A stretch of DNA of 64,000 bases, taken from the NCBI RefSeq assembly GCF_008705135.1, contig NZ_CP023694.1, positions 5,499,001 through 5,563,000 of the forward strand. Reading direction: 5' to 3'. Source of the stretch: Streptomyces coeruleorubidus (GTDB lineage Bacteria; Actinomycetota; Actinomycetes; Streptomycetales; Streptomycetaceae). Shown one piece after another: positions 9,872 through 18,858 of the stretch (its first letter is position 1; each line of letters begins with the position of its first letter). The notes below the pieces were generated by a model. That model saw nothing but the letters and a program-made list of their open reading frames with translations. It was not told the DNA's origin and made no database searches. The position numbers and the translations under genes were made by a program.

Positions 9872-10710
9872 CCGCCCAGCTCGCCGCCTACTCCACCTCC
9901 ACCGGAGAGGCCGTCCAGTTCTGGATCCTCGGCACGATCGCGGTGATCGGCGCCCTGTGCACCATCCTCATGAAGAGGGCCGTGCACAGCGCGCTCTGCC
10001 TCGCGGGGACCATGATCATCCTGGCGGTGTTCTACCTCGCCAACGGCGCCTACTTCCTGGGCGTCGTCCAGATCGTCGTCTACACCGGCGCGATCATGAT
10101 GCTGTTCCTGTTCGTGGTGATGCTCGTCGGCGTCACCGCGGCGGACTCCCTGAAGGAGACCATCAAGGGCCAGCGCTGGCTGGCCCTGCTGTGCGGGCTC
10201 GGCTTCGGCGTCCTGCTGATCGCCGGCATCGGCAACGCCTCCCTCAGCGAGTTCAACGGCATCGGCCAGGCGAACGCCGGCGGCAACGTGGAGGGCATCG
10301 CCGCCCTCCTGTTCACCAGGTACGTCTTCGCGTTCGAGATCACCGGCGCCCTGCTCATCACGGCCGCCGTCGGCGCCATGGTGCTCACCCACCGCGAGCG
10401 CACCGAACGCGCCAAGACGCAGCGGGAGCTCTCGGAGGAGCGGGTCCGCGAAGGCAAGCAGCTGCCGCCCCTGCCTGCCCCTGGTGTGTACGCCCGGCAC
10501 AACGCGGTCGACATCGCGGGCCTGCTGCCCGACGGCACGCCCTCCGACCTCACGGTCAGCAAGACGCTGCGGGAGCGCGGCCAGATCCGGGACGTGTCGC
10601 AGGAGGCGCTCAACGACCTGCGGGCCCTGGAGCAGCGTGCCGAGGAGCGCCTGGAGCGGAAGGCCATCGAGCCGACCACGTTCAAGCGGCCCGAGGAGGC
10701 GTCGAAGTGA
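9868..10710 (+). CDS. nuoJ: NADH-quinone oxidoreductase subunit J
   Basis: 280 aa membrane subunit with five hydrophobic helices in the first 170 residues, including the conserved GAIMMLFLFVVMLVG helix 3 that carries the pi-bulge. After residue 170 there is a charged tail of about 110 residues, so the protein is clearly longer than the 184-aa Escherichia coli NuoJ. The ATG at 9868 overlaps the nuoI stop, and its own stop overlaps the nuoK GTG. Confidence 0.94.
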   Translation: MTAQLAAYSTSTGEAVQFWILGTIAVIGALCTILMKRAVHSALCLAGTMIILAVFYLANGAYFLGVVQIVVYTGAIMMLFLFVVMLVGVTAADSLKETIKGQRWLALLCGLGFGVLLIAGIGNASLSEFNGIGQANAGGNVEGIAALLFTRYVFAFEITGALLITAAVGAMVLTHRERTERAKTQRELSEERVREGKQLPPLPAPGVYARHNAVDIAGLLPDGTPSDLTVSKTLRERGQIRDVSQEALNDLRALEQRAEERLERKAIEPTTFKRPEEASK

Positions 10711-11006
10711 ACCCGGTCAACTATCTGTACCTCGCGGCCCTGTTGTTCACGATCGGTGCCACCGGCGTGCTGATCAGGCGCAACGCGATCGTCGTGTTCA
10801 TGTGCATCGAGCTCATGCTCAACGCCTGCAACCTCGCGTTCGTCGCCTTCTCCCGGATGCACGGCAACCTCGACGGCCAGATCATCGCCTTCTTCACGAT
10901 GGTCGTCGCCGCCGCGGAGGTCGTGGTCGGGCTCGCGATCATCGTGTCCCTGTTCCGCGCCCGCCACTCGGCCTCGGTCGACGACGCCAGCCTGATGAAG
11001 CTGTAA
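10707..11006 (+). CDS. nuoK: NADH-quinone oxidoreductase subunit K
   Basis: 99 aa, the MrpC-like small antiporter-related subunit with three transmembrane helices and the usual length. The conserved intramembrane glutamates are visible in CIELMLNACNLAF and in TMVVAAAEVVVGLA. These residues form part of the central proton path. The GTG start overlaps the nuoJ stop (GTGA). Confidence 0.96.
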   Translation: MNPVNYLYLAALLFTIGATGVLIRRNAIVVFMCIELMLNACNLAFVAFSRMHGNLDGQIIAFFTMVVAAAEVVVGLAIIVSLFRARHSASVDDASLMKL

Positions 11007-11021
11007 GGGGTCGGAAGAATC

Positions 11022-12986
11022 GTGGAGAACCTCATTGCGCTGCTGGTGGCGGCGCCCCTGCTCGGAGCGGCGGTCCTGCTGTGCGGCGGACGCCGGCTGG
11101 ACGCCGTGGGCCACTGGATCGGCACGCTGCTCGCGGCCGCCTCCTTCGTGCTCGGCCTGGTGCTGTTCACCGACATGCTCGGCCAAGACGTCGAACACCG
11201 GGTCATGGCCCAGCACCTGTTCAGCTGGATCCCGGTGGAGGGCTTCCAGGCGGACGTCGCCTTCCAGCTCGACCAGCTGTCCATGACGTTCGTGCTGCTG
11301 ATCACGGGCGTCGGATCGCTGATCCACCTCTACTCGGTCGGGTACATGGAGCACGACGAGCGGCGCCGCCGCTTCTTCGGCTACCTGAACCTGTTCCTCG
11401 CGGCGATGCTGATCCTCGTCCTCGCCGACAACTACCTGCTGCTGTACGTCGGCTGGGAGGGTGTCGGTCTCGCCTCCTACCTGCTGATCGGCTTCTGGCA
11501 GCACAAGCCCAGCGCCGCCACGGCCGCGAAGAAGGCCTTCCTGGTCAACCGCGTCGGCGACATGGGCCTGTCCATCGCGATCATGCTGATGTTCCTCTGG
11601 TTCGGCACCTTCGCCTTCGGGCCGGTGCTCGGCAGCCACGAGGAGGCCGGGCTCGCCGGAGCCGCCGGTGAGGACAAGCTCACGGCGATCGCGCTGATGC
11701 TGCTGCTCGCCGCCTGCGGCAAGTCCGCCCAGGTGCCGCTCCAGTCCTGGCTCGGGGACGCGATGGAGGGCCCGACCCCGGTCTCGGCCCTCATCCACGC
11801 CGCGACCATGGTGACGGCGGGCGTCTACCTGATCGTCCGCTCCGGGGCCGTCTTCAACGGTGCTCCCGACGCGCAGCTCGTCGTCACCATCGTCGGTGCC
11901 GTCACGCTCCTGTTCGGTGCGATCGTCGGTTGCGCGAAGGACGACATCAAGAAGGCCCTGGCCGGCTCGACCATGTCGCAGATCGGCTACATGATCCTCG
12001 CCGCGGGCCTCGGCCCCATCGGCTACGTCTTCGCGATCATGCACCTGGTGACGCACGGCTTCTTCAAGGCCGGGCTCTTCCTCGGCGCCGGTTCGGTCAT
12101 GCACGGCATGAACGACGAGGTGGACATGAGGAGGTACGGCGGCCTGCGGAAGTACATGCCGGTCACCTTCGTCACCTTCGGCCTCGGCTACCTCGCCATC
12201 ATCGGCTTCCCGGGCCTGTCCGGCTTCTTCTCCAAGGACAAGATCATCGAGGCGGCGTTCGCCAAGGGCGGCACCGAGGGCTGGATCCTCGGCGCCTGCG
12301 CCCTGCTCGGCGCGGCCATCACCGCGTACTACATGACGCGCGTGATGCTGATGACGTTCTTCGGCGAGGAGCGCTGGCGCAACGCCCCGACGCCGTCCCC
12401 GGCCGAACCGGACGTGGAGCCCGCCGCCGAGACCCGCGGCGAATACACCCCGCCGCACCCGCACGAGTCGCCCAAGGTCATGACCATCCCGATGATCGTG
12501 CTGGCCGTCGGGTCGGTGGGCGGCGGTGCGTTCTTCAGCATCGGTGACCGCTTCATGCACTGGCTGGAGCCGATCACCGGACACGACCACGGCAACCCGC
12601 CCATCAGCGCTCTCACGGTCACGCTGGCCACGGTCGCCGTGATGGTCCTCGGCGTCGCCGTCGCCTGGGCGCAGTACGGCCGCCGCCCCGTCCCGGCCGT
12701 CGCCCCGCGCGGCTCGCTGCTCACCCGGGCCGCCCGGCGCGACCTGCTCCAGGACGACTTCAACCACGTCGTCCTGGTCCGCGGCGGCGAGCACCTCACG
12801 CGGTCCCTGGTCTACGTCGACCACACCCTGGTCGACGGCGTCGTCAACGGCACGGCGGCCTCGGTCGGCGGCCTCTCCGGGCGGATGCGCAAGCTGCAGA
12901 ACGGCTTCGCCCGCTCCTACGCGGTCTCGATGTTCGGCGGCGCGGCGGTCATCGTCGCCGCGACCCTGCTGATGAGGGCGGTCTGA
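11022..12986 (+). CDS. nuoL: NADH-quinone oxidoreductase subunit L
   Basis: 654 aa, the distal antiporter-like proton-pumping subunit. Many hydrophobic helices are present, with the conserved GWEGVGLASYLLIGFWQ near residue 146 and the LQSWLGDAMEGPTPVSALIH segment near residue 241, which contain the key glutamate and lysine/histidine residues. The C-terminal part forms the lateral helix and last transmembrane helix. It starts at GTG 11022 after GGAAG, 15 bp past nuoK, the first true gap since nuoA/nuoB. Confidence 0.96.
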   Translation: MENLIALLVAAPLLGAAVLLCGGRRLDAVGHWIGTLLAAASFVLGLVLFTDMLGQDVEHRVMAQHLFSWIPVEGFQADVAFQLDQLSMTFVLLITGVGSLIHLYSVGYMEHDERRRRFFGYLNLFLAAMLILVLADNYLLLYVGWEGVGLASYLLIGFWQHKPSAATAAKKAFLVNRVGDMGLSIAIMLMFLWFGTFAFGPVLGSHEEAGLAGAAGEDKLTAIALMLLLAACGKSAQVPLQSWLGDAMEGPTPVSALIHAATMVTAGVYLIVRSGAVFNGAPDAQLVVTIVGAVTLLFGAIVGCAKDDIKKALAGSTMSQIGYMILAAGLGPIGYVFAIMHLVTHGFFKAGLFLGAGSVMHGMNDEVDMRRYGGLRKYMPVTFVTFGLGYLAIIGFPGLSGFFSKDKIIEAAFAKGGTEGWILGACALLGAAITAYYMTRVMLMTFFGEERWRNAPTPSPAEPDVEPAAETRGEYTPPHPHESPKVMTIPMIVLAVGSVGGGAFFSIGDRFMHWLEPITGHDHGNPPISALTVTLATVAVMVLGVAVAWAQYGRRPVPAVAPRGSLLTRAARRDLLQDDFNHVVLVRGGEHLTRSLVYVDHTLVDGVVNGTAASVGGLSGRMRKLQNGFARSYAVSMFGGAAVIVAATLLMRAV

Positions 12987-12991
12987 TACCG

Positions 12992-14563
12992 ATGTCCTTT
13001 CCTCTGCTGACAGTGACAGCGGCGCTCCCGGCCGTCGGGGCGATCGCCACGGCCGCCGTACCGGCCGCGCAGCGCACTGCCGCCAAGTGGCTGGCGCTGC
13101 TCTTCTCGCTCGCCACGCTCGTCCTGGCGATCACCGTCCTGGTGCGCTTCGACCCGGACGGCGAGCGCTACCAGCTCACCGAGTCCCACTCCTGGATCGC
13201 GGACTTCGGCGTCCGTTACGAACTGGGCGTGGACGGCATCGCGGTGGCGCTGATCGCGCTCACGGCGCTGCTGATCCCGTTCATCATCCTCGCGGGCTGG
13301 CACGACGCCGACCCGCTGGAGACCGGCAGCACCCGGTGGCGGCCGACGCAGGGCTTCTTCGCCCTGATCCTGGCCGTCGAGGCGATGGTGATCCTCTCCT
13401 TCGAGGCCACCGACGTCTTCCTGTTCTACATCTTCTTCGAAGCCATGCTGATCCCGATGTACTTCCTCATCGGCGGCTTCGGGGACCGTGCCCACGAGCA
13501 CGGCGAGAAGACGGCGGCGACGCAGCGGTCGTACGCGGCGGTGAAGTTCCTCCTCTACAACCTGGCCGGCGGTCTGATCATGCTGGCCGCGGTGATCGGC
13601 CTGTACGTGGTCGCCGGGAACTTCTCGCTCACGGAGATCGCCGAGGCCCGCGCCAACGGCTCGCTCGACATGGCGACCAGCACCGAGCGCTGGCTGTTCC
13701 TCGGTTTCTTCTTCGCCTTCGCGGTGAAGGCGCCGCTGTGGCCGCTGCACACCTGGCTGCCCAACGCGATGCAGGAGTCCACCGCCCCGGTCGCCGTACT
13801 GATCACGGCGGTCGTCGACAAGGTGGGCACCTTCGCGATGCTCCGCTTCTGCCTCCAGTTGTTCCCGGAGGCGAGCAAGTGGGCGACACCCGCCATCCTT
13901 GTCCTGGCCCTGATCAGCATCATCTACGGGGCGCTGCTCGCGGTCGGCCAGCGGGACATCAAGCGGCTGATCGCCTACGCGTCGATCTCCCACTTCGGCT
14001 TCATCATCATGGGCATCTTCGCGATGACCAGCCAGGGCCAGTCCGGCGCGACGCTCTACATGATCAACCACGGCATCTCGACCGCCGCGCTGATGCTGGT
14101 GGCGGGCTTCCTGATCTCCCGGCGCGGCTCGCGGCTCATCGCCGACTACGGCGGAGTGCAGAAGGTCGCCCCGGTGCTCGCCGGCACGTTCCTGATCGGC
14201 AGCCTGGCGACCCTCTCCCTGCCGGGGCTGGCGCCGTTCGTGAGCGAGTTCCTGGTCCTGGTCGGCACCTTCACGCGATACCCGGTGATCGGCATCATCG
14301 CCACCTTCGGCATCGTCCTCGCCGCGCTCTACACCCTCGTCCTGTACCAGCGGACGATGACCGGGCCGGTGAAACCCGAGGTCAGCGCGATGCCGGACCT
14401 CAGGGTGCGTGAAGTGGTGGTCGTCGCCCCGCTGGTCGTACTGCTGATCTTCCTGGGCGTGTACCCGAAGCCCGTCACGGACATCGTCAACCCGGCGGTC
14501 AAACAGACCATGTCCGACGTACAGAAGAAGGACCCCCAGCCCGAGGTGGAGGCGGCCAAGTGA
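12992..14563 (+). CDS. nuoM: NADH-quinone oxidoreductase subunit M
   Basis: 523 aa antiporter-like membrane subunit. The conserved FFEAMLIPMYFLIGGFG near residue 149 carries the proton-channel glutamate, and FAVKAPLWPLHTWLPNAM near residue 243 carries the channel lysine. About 14 hydrophobic segments are visible. The start lies 5 bp after the nuoL stop, and the last 4 bp overlap nuoN. Confidence 0.96.
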   Translation: MSFPLLTVTAALPAVGAIATAAVPAAQRTAAKWLALLFSLATLVLAITVLVRFDPDGERYQLTESHSWIADFGVRYELGVDGIAVALIALTALLIPFIILAGWHDADPLETGSTRWRPTQGFFALILAVEAMVILSFEATDVFLFYIFFEAMLIPMYFLIGGFGDRAHEHGEKTAATQRSYAAVKFLLYNLAGGLIMLAAVIGLYVVAGNFSLTEIAEARANGSLDMATSTERWLFLGFFFAFAVKAPLWPLHTWLPNAMQESTAPVAVLITAVVDKVGTFAMLRFCLQLFPEASKWATPAILVLALISIIYGALLAVGQRDIKRLIAYASISHFGFIIMGIFAMTSQGQSGATLYMINHGISTAALMLVAGFLISRRGSRLIADYGGVQKVAPVLAGTFLIGSLATLSLPGLAPFVSEFLVLVGTFTRYPVIGIIATFGIVLAALYTLVLYQRTMTGPVKPEVSAMPDLRVREVVVVAPLVVLLIFLGVYPKPVTDIVNPAVKQTMSDVQKKDPQPEVEAAK

Positions 14564-16209
14564 GCGCAACAGCCGTCCACAGCCTGTGGACAACCGCGGC
14601 CGAACCGATCACCAAGATCGACGCGCCGAAGTTCGAGTACGGACAGTTGGCGCCCACCCTGATCGTCGTCGGAGCGGCGATCGTCGGGATCCTCGTCGAG
14701 GCATTCGTACCGCGCAAATCGCGTTATTACGTCCAAATGTTCGTGTCCGTCGTCGCGCTCGCGGCCGCCTTCGCCGCGGTCGTCGCGCTCGCGGCCGACG
14801 GCTACGGCACGACCAAGGCGCGCATCGCGGCGATGGGCGCGATCGCCGTCGACGGACCGGCCCTCTTCCTCCAGGGCACGATCCTGCTGGCGGCCCTGGT
14901 CGGCCTGTTCACCTTCGCCGAGCGGCGGCTCGACCCGCTGGTGCACGGCAACCGCGTCGACTCCTTCGCCGCGCAGGCCGCGTCCGTGCCGGGCAGCGAG
15001 AGTGAGAAGGCGGCGGTCAAGGCCGGGTTCACCACCACCGAGGTGTTCCCGCTGCTGCTGTTCGCCGTCGCCGGCATGCTGATCTTCCCGGCGGCCAACG
15101 ATCTGCTGACGCTCTTCGTGGCGCTGGAGGTCTTCTCGCTCCCGCTGTACCTGCTGTGCGCGCTGGCCCGCCGCAAGCGGCTGCTGTCGCAGGAGGCGGC
15201 GGTCAAGTACTTCCTGCTCGGCGCGTTCGCCTCCGCGTTCACCCTGTTCGGCATCGCCCTGCTGTACGGCTACGCGGGCTCCATGTCGTACGCGACGATC
15301 GCGCAGGTCGTCGACGGCACGGTCGCGGACGTCAACCCGGCGCTCGCGGACACCATGGGCAACGACGCGCTGCTGCTGATCGGTGCCGCGCTGGTGGTGA
15401 TGGGCCTGCTGTTCAAGGTGGGCGCGGTGCCGTTCCACATGTGGACGCCGGACGTGTACCAGGGCGCGCCGACGCCGGTGACCGGTTTCATGGCTGCGGC
15501 GACGAAGGTGGCGGCGTTCGGTGCGCTGCTGCGGTTGCTGTACGTCGTCCTGCCGGGCCTGCGCTGGGACTGGCGGCCGGTGATGTGGGCCGTCGCCATC
15601 GTCACCATGCTGGGCGGAGCGATCGTCGCGATCACGCAGACCGACATCAAGCGGCTGCTGGCGTACTCGTCGATCGCGCACGCCGGGTTCATCCTCGCGG
15701 GCGTCATCGCGACCACGCCCGACGGCGTCTCGTCGGTGCTGTTCTACCTGGCCGCGTACTCGTTCGTGACGATCGGCGCCTTCGCGGTGGTCACGCTCGT
15801 GCGCGACGCGGGGGGCGAGGCGACGCACCTGTCGAAGTGGGCGGGGCTCGGCCGGCGTTCGCCGCTGGTCGCGGCCGTGTTCGCGGTGTTTCTGCTGGCC
15901 TTCGCGGGCATCCCGCTGACCTCCGGCTTCGCCGGGAAGTTCGCCGTGTTCAAGGCGGCGGCGGAGGGCGGGGCCGCTCCGCTCGTCGTGATCGGTGTGA
16001 TCTCGTCGGCGATCGCGGCGTTCTTCTACATCCGCGTCATCGTGCTGATGTTCTTCAGCGAGCCGCGGCCGGAGGGCCCGACGGTGGCCGTGCCGTCGCC
16101 GCTGACGATCACGGCGATCGGAGTCGGCGTGGCGGTCACGCTGGTGCTCGGCGTGGCGCCGCAGTACTTCCTGGATCTGGCAGGGCAGGCGGGGGTGTTC
16201 GTGCGCTGA
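14560..16209 (+). CDS. nuoN: NADH-quinone oxidoreductase subunit N
   Basis: 549 aa, the third antiporter-like pumping subunit and last gene of the operon. Conserved ALEVFSLPLYLLCALARRK and KVGAVPFHMWTPDVYQGAPT regions are present. The GTG start overlaps the nuoM stop. The first 40 residues are polar. The codons just after the start contain two inverted DnaA-box-like nonamers (14573-14593), noted separately. A perfect hairpin follows the stop. Confidence 0.96.
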   Translation: MSATAVHSLWTTAAEPITKIDAPKFEYGQLAPTLIVVGAAIVGILVEAFVPRKSRYYVQMFVSVVALAAAFAAVVALAADGYGTTKARIAAMGAIAVDGPALFLQGTILLAALVGLFTFAERRLDPLVHGNRVDSFAAQAASVPGSESEKAAVKAGFTTTEVFPLLLFAVAGMLIFPAANDLLTLFVALEVFSLPLYLLCALARRKRLLSQEAAVKYFLLGAFASAFTLFGIALLYGYAGSMSYATIAQVVDGTVADVNPALADTMGNDALLLIGAALVVMGLLFKVGAVPFHMWTPDVYQGAPTPVTGFMAAATKVAAFGALLRLLYVVLPGLRWDWRPVMWAVAIVTMLGGAIVAITQTDIKRLLAYSSIAHAGFILAGVIATTPDGVSSVLFYLAAYSFVTIGAFAVVTLVRDAGGEATHLSKWAGLGRRSPLVAAVFAVFLLAFAGIPLTSGFAGKFAVFKAAAEGGAAPLVVIGVISSAIAAFFYIRVIVLMFFSEPRPEGPTVAVPSPLTITAIGVGVAVTLVLGVAPQYFLDLAGQAGVFVR

Positions 16210-16226
16210 CGCTCCGCTTGCCACGA

Positions 16227-16269
16227 GACAGCGGCCCGGCTTCCCCTCAGGGGGTGCCGGGCCGCTGTC
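16227..16269 (+). terminator. Hairpin terminator after nuoN
   Basis: GACAGCGGCCCGGC at 16227-16240 is perfectly complementary to 16256-16269, giving a 14-bp stem with a 15-nt loop, starting 18 bp after the nuoN stop. There is no long T-run, as is normal in Streptomyces. It also lies 17 bp beyond the stop of the minus-strand fragment at 16286, so it could end transcription from both sides. Confidence 0.85.
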
Positions 16270-16285
16270 CTGTGCGTCGTGGCGG

Positions 16286-16555
16286 TTACTCGCCGCTCTG
16301 GCGACGCGGTTTGATGCCGGTGAGATCCAGATCCACGGGGAACGGGGCGCTGACCTTCATCCGCTCACGGAAGATCCCGGTGCCGGTGTACGCGCCGGTG
16401 CTGGGCTCCAGCTCGAAGGCGTGCACGGCGGCGAGGCCCTTCTCGTTCTCCACACGCCAGTAGTGGGGGGCCCGGGCGTACTTCAGCGGCTTGGTCTCGC
16501 GGTCCCGGGAGACGGACTCCGCCGAGACGACCTCGATGTCGCTGGGTCTTTCAGA
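16286..16555 (-). pseudogene. Decayed Uma2-family endonuclease, C-terminal fragment
   Basis: On the minus strand, 89 codons are open between an in-frame TAG (16556-16558) and a TAA (16286-16288). The only in-frame ATG falls about two-thirds of the way along. The translation contains SDIEVVSAESVSRDRE, KYARAPHYWRVENEKG and a closing PVDLDLTGI, which resemble from memory the second half of Uma2 (DUF820) proteins, PD-(D/E)XK-like predicted nucleases that are numerous in Streptomyces. The N-terminal half is not present upstream in any frame I could read. It is best explained as a 5'-truncated remnant. Confidence 0.6.
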
Positions 16556-16715
16556 CTATCGGGCGGAAACGGGCAGGGTCTCCCGCGAACGTGTGAACGA
16601 CGATCGTGTCCTTGACGCAGGCGTTCGGGGCGGCCTGTGGATAACTCCGGGGCTGTCGGTGCGGGCGCCTATGGTGGACGCAGTGGTCGAGGCGGGACGC
16701 ACGGGGGACGGAACG

Positions 16716-18815
16716 ATGGGCGCTACGGGCGGGACGGGTGTGATGACGGAACTGGACGCGGTGACCGGCAGCGGGACCGGTGCGGGCAGGGGCCCCGCCG
16801 GGCCCCTCGGTGCCGAGGCGAGCGAGGCGCTGGCCACGCTGCACCGGGTCTTCGGATACGAGGCCTTCCGCGGCGAGCAGGAAGCGGTCATCGAGCACGT
16901 GGTCGCGGGCGGCGACGCGGTCGTGCTCATGCCGACCGGCGCCGGCAAGTCCCTCTGCTATCAGGTCCCGTCCCTGGTCAGGCCCGGTACGGGTGTGGTC
17001 GTCTCCCCGCTCATCGCCTTGATGCAGGACCAGGTGAACGCGCTGCGGGCGCTGGGCGTGCGGGCCGGGTTCATGAACTCCACGCAGGACTTCGACGAGC
17101 GGCGGATGGTGGAGGCCGAGTTCCTCGCCGGCGAGCTGGACCTGGTCTACCTGGCGCCGGAGCGGCTGCGGCTGGAGAACACGCTCGACCTGCTCTCCCG
17201 TGGGAAGATCTCCGTCTTCGCGATCGACGAGGCGCACTGCGTCTCCCAGTGGGGCCACGACTTCCGGCCGGACTACCTGTCGCTGTCGCTGCTCGGCGAG
17301 CGCTGGCCGGACGTACCGCGGATCGCGCTCACGGCGACGGCCACGCACGCGACGCACCAGGAGATCACCGAGCGGCTGAACATGCCGTCGGCCCGGCACT
17401 TCGTGGCGAGCTTCGACCGGCCCAACATCCAGTACCGGATCGTGCCGAAGGCCGACCCGAAGAAGCAGTTGCTGAGCTTCCTGCGCGAGGAGCACGCGGG
17501 CGACGCGGGCATCGTCTACTGCCTTTCGCGCAACTCGGTCGAGAAGACCGCCGAGTTCCTCAGCCGCAACGGCATCGAGGCGGTGCCGTACCACGCGGGG
17601 CTGGACGCGGGTACGCGCGCGGCCCACCAGTCCCGCTTCCTGCGGGAGGACGGTCTGGTTGTGGTGGCGACCATCGCCTTCGGAATGGGCATCGACAAGC
17701 CGGACGTACGTTTCGTCGCCCACCTCGACCTGCCCAAGTCGGTCGAGGGCTACTACCAGGAGACGGGCCGGGCGGGGCGTGACGGGCTGCCGTCGACGGC
17801 CTGGATGGCCTACGGGCTGAACGACGTCATACAGCAGCGCAAGCTGATCCAGTCGGGCGAGGGCGACGAGGCGTTCCGGCGGCGGGCCCAGGCCCACCTG
17901 GACTCGATGCTGGCGCTGTGCGAGACGGCCCAGTGCCGCCGGGGCCAGCTCCTCGCCTACTTCGGCCAGGACCCGGACCAGCCTGCCTGCGGCAACTGCG
18001 ATACCTGCCTGACCCCGCCGGAGACCTGGGACGGCACGGTCGCGGCGCAGAAGGTGCTCTCGACGGTGGTGCGGCTCCAGCGGGAGCGCGGGCAGAAGTT
18101 CGGCGCGGTGCAGATCGTCGACATCCTGCTGGGCAAGCGGACCGCCAAGGTGATCCAGTTCGACCACGACCAGCTGTCGGTGTTCGGCATCGGCGAGGAG
18201 CTGACCGAGGTCGAATGGCGCGGTGTGATCCGGCAGTTGCTGGCCCAGGGGCTGCTCGCGGTGGAGGGTGAGTACGGCACGCTGGTGCTGACCGAGGCCA
18301 GCGGCGAGGTGCTGCGGCGGGAGCGGGAAGTGCCGCTGCGGAAGGAGCCGAAGAAGCCGGTGACCTCCCGGTCGGGAGCGTCGGGGTCCTCGGGCTCCGG
18401 GCGGGGCGAGCGCAAGAGCAGGACGGCCGCCGCCGAGCTGCCCGAGGAACTGCTGCCGGCCTTCGAGGCACTGCGCGCCTGGCGGGCCGAGCAGGCTCGC
18501 GAGCAGGGCGTACCGGCGTACGTCATCTTCCACGACGCCACGCTGCGGGAGATCGCCACGGTGTGGCCGAGCTCCGTGGCCGAGCTCGGCGGGATCAGCG
18601 GGGTGGGGGAGAAGAAGCTCACGACGTACGGGGAAGGCGTGCTGGAGGTCCTCGCGTCGCTGGGTGGGCCCTCAGGCTCTGCTCCTGCGGGCGGCTCACC
18701 CTCGGCCCAGGCGTCCGGCCAGGCTCCGGCTCCCTCCGCCGCCGGTCAGGACGCGGGGGAGCCGGACCACTGGCCGGAGATGGACGCGGAGCCGGAGCCC
18801 GACGACTGGATATAG
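16716..18815 (+). CDS. recQ: RecQ-family ATP-dependent DNA helicase
   Basis: 699 aa. Superfamily 2 helicase core with Walker A PTGAGKS, DEAH box IDEAHCVSQWGHDFRPDY and motif VI TGRAGRDG. Next come a zinc-binding/RQC region (CRRGQLLAYFG followed by CGNCDTC) and a C-terminal HRDC domain ending near VGEKKLTTYGEGVLEVL. It unwinds forked DNA in recombination and repair. The ATG at 16716 is chosen because it follows GGGGGACGGA. In-frame ATGs at 16671 and 16743 are alternatives. The last 60 residues are a low-complexity acidic tail. A DnaA-box-like TGTGGATAA sits upstream at 16636-16644. Confidence 0.9.
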   Translation: MGATGGTGVMTELDAVTGSGTGAGRGPAGPLGAEASEALATLHRVFGYEAFRGEQEAVIEHVVAGGDAVVLMPTGAGKSLCYQVPSLVRPGTGVVVSPLIALMQDQVNALRALGVRAGFMNSTQDFDERRMVEAEFLAGELDLVYLAPERLRLENTLDLLSRGKISVFAIDEAHCVSQWGHDFRPDYLSLSLLGERWPDVPRIALTATATHATHQEITERLNMPSARHFVASFDRPNIQYRIVPKADPKKQLLSFLREEHAGDAGIVYCLSRNSVEKTAEFLSRNGIEAVPYHAGLDAGTRAAHQSRFLREDGLVVVATIAFGMGIDKPDVRFVAHLDLPKSVEGYYQETGRAGRDGLPSTAWMAYGLNDVIQQRKLIQSGEGDEAFRRRAQAHLDSMLALCETAQCRRGQLLAYFGQDPDQPACGNCDTCLTPPETWDGTVAAQKVLSTVVRLQRERGQKFGAVQIVDILLGKRTAKVIQFDHDQLSVFGIGEELTEVEWRGVIRQLLAQGLLAVEGEYGTLVLTEASGEVLRREREVPLRKEPKKPVTSRSGASGSSGSGRGERKSRTAAAELPEELLPAFEALRAWRAEQAREQGVPAYVIFHDATLREIATVWPSSVAELGGISGVGEKKLTTYGEGVLEVLASLGGPSGSAPAGGSPSAQASGQAPAPSAAGQDAGEPDHWPEMDAEPEPDDWI

Positions 18816-18858
18816 AGCCGGGCTCCGGCCAGTCACGGGGAGTGGCGAGCCGGGCCGG

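Noticed and set aside
10080..12824. A 914-codon open frame on the minus strand across nuoJ-nuoL
   Set aside because: Antisense shadow of well-supported nuo genes; the translation is H/D/E/R-rich and repetitive.
18816..18858. Bidirectional terminator between recQ and the flavoprotein gene
   Set aside because: GC-rich complementary pieces exist, but the best stem has several bulges, so I could not distinguish it from background GC pairing.
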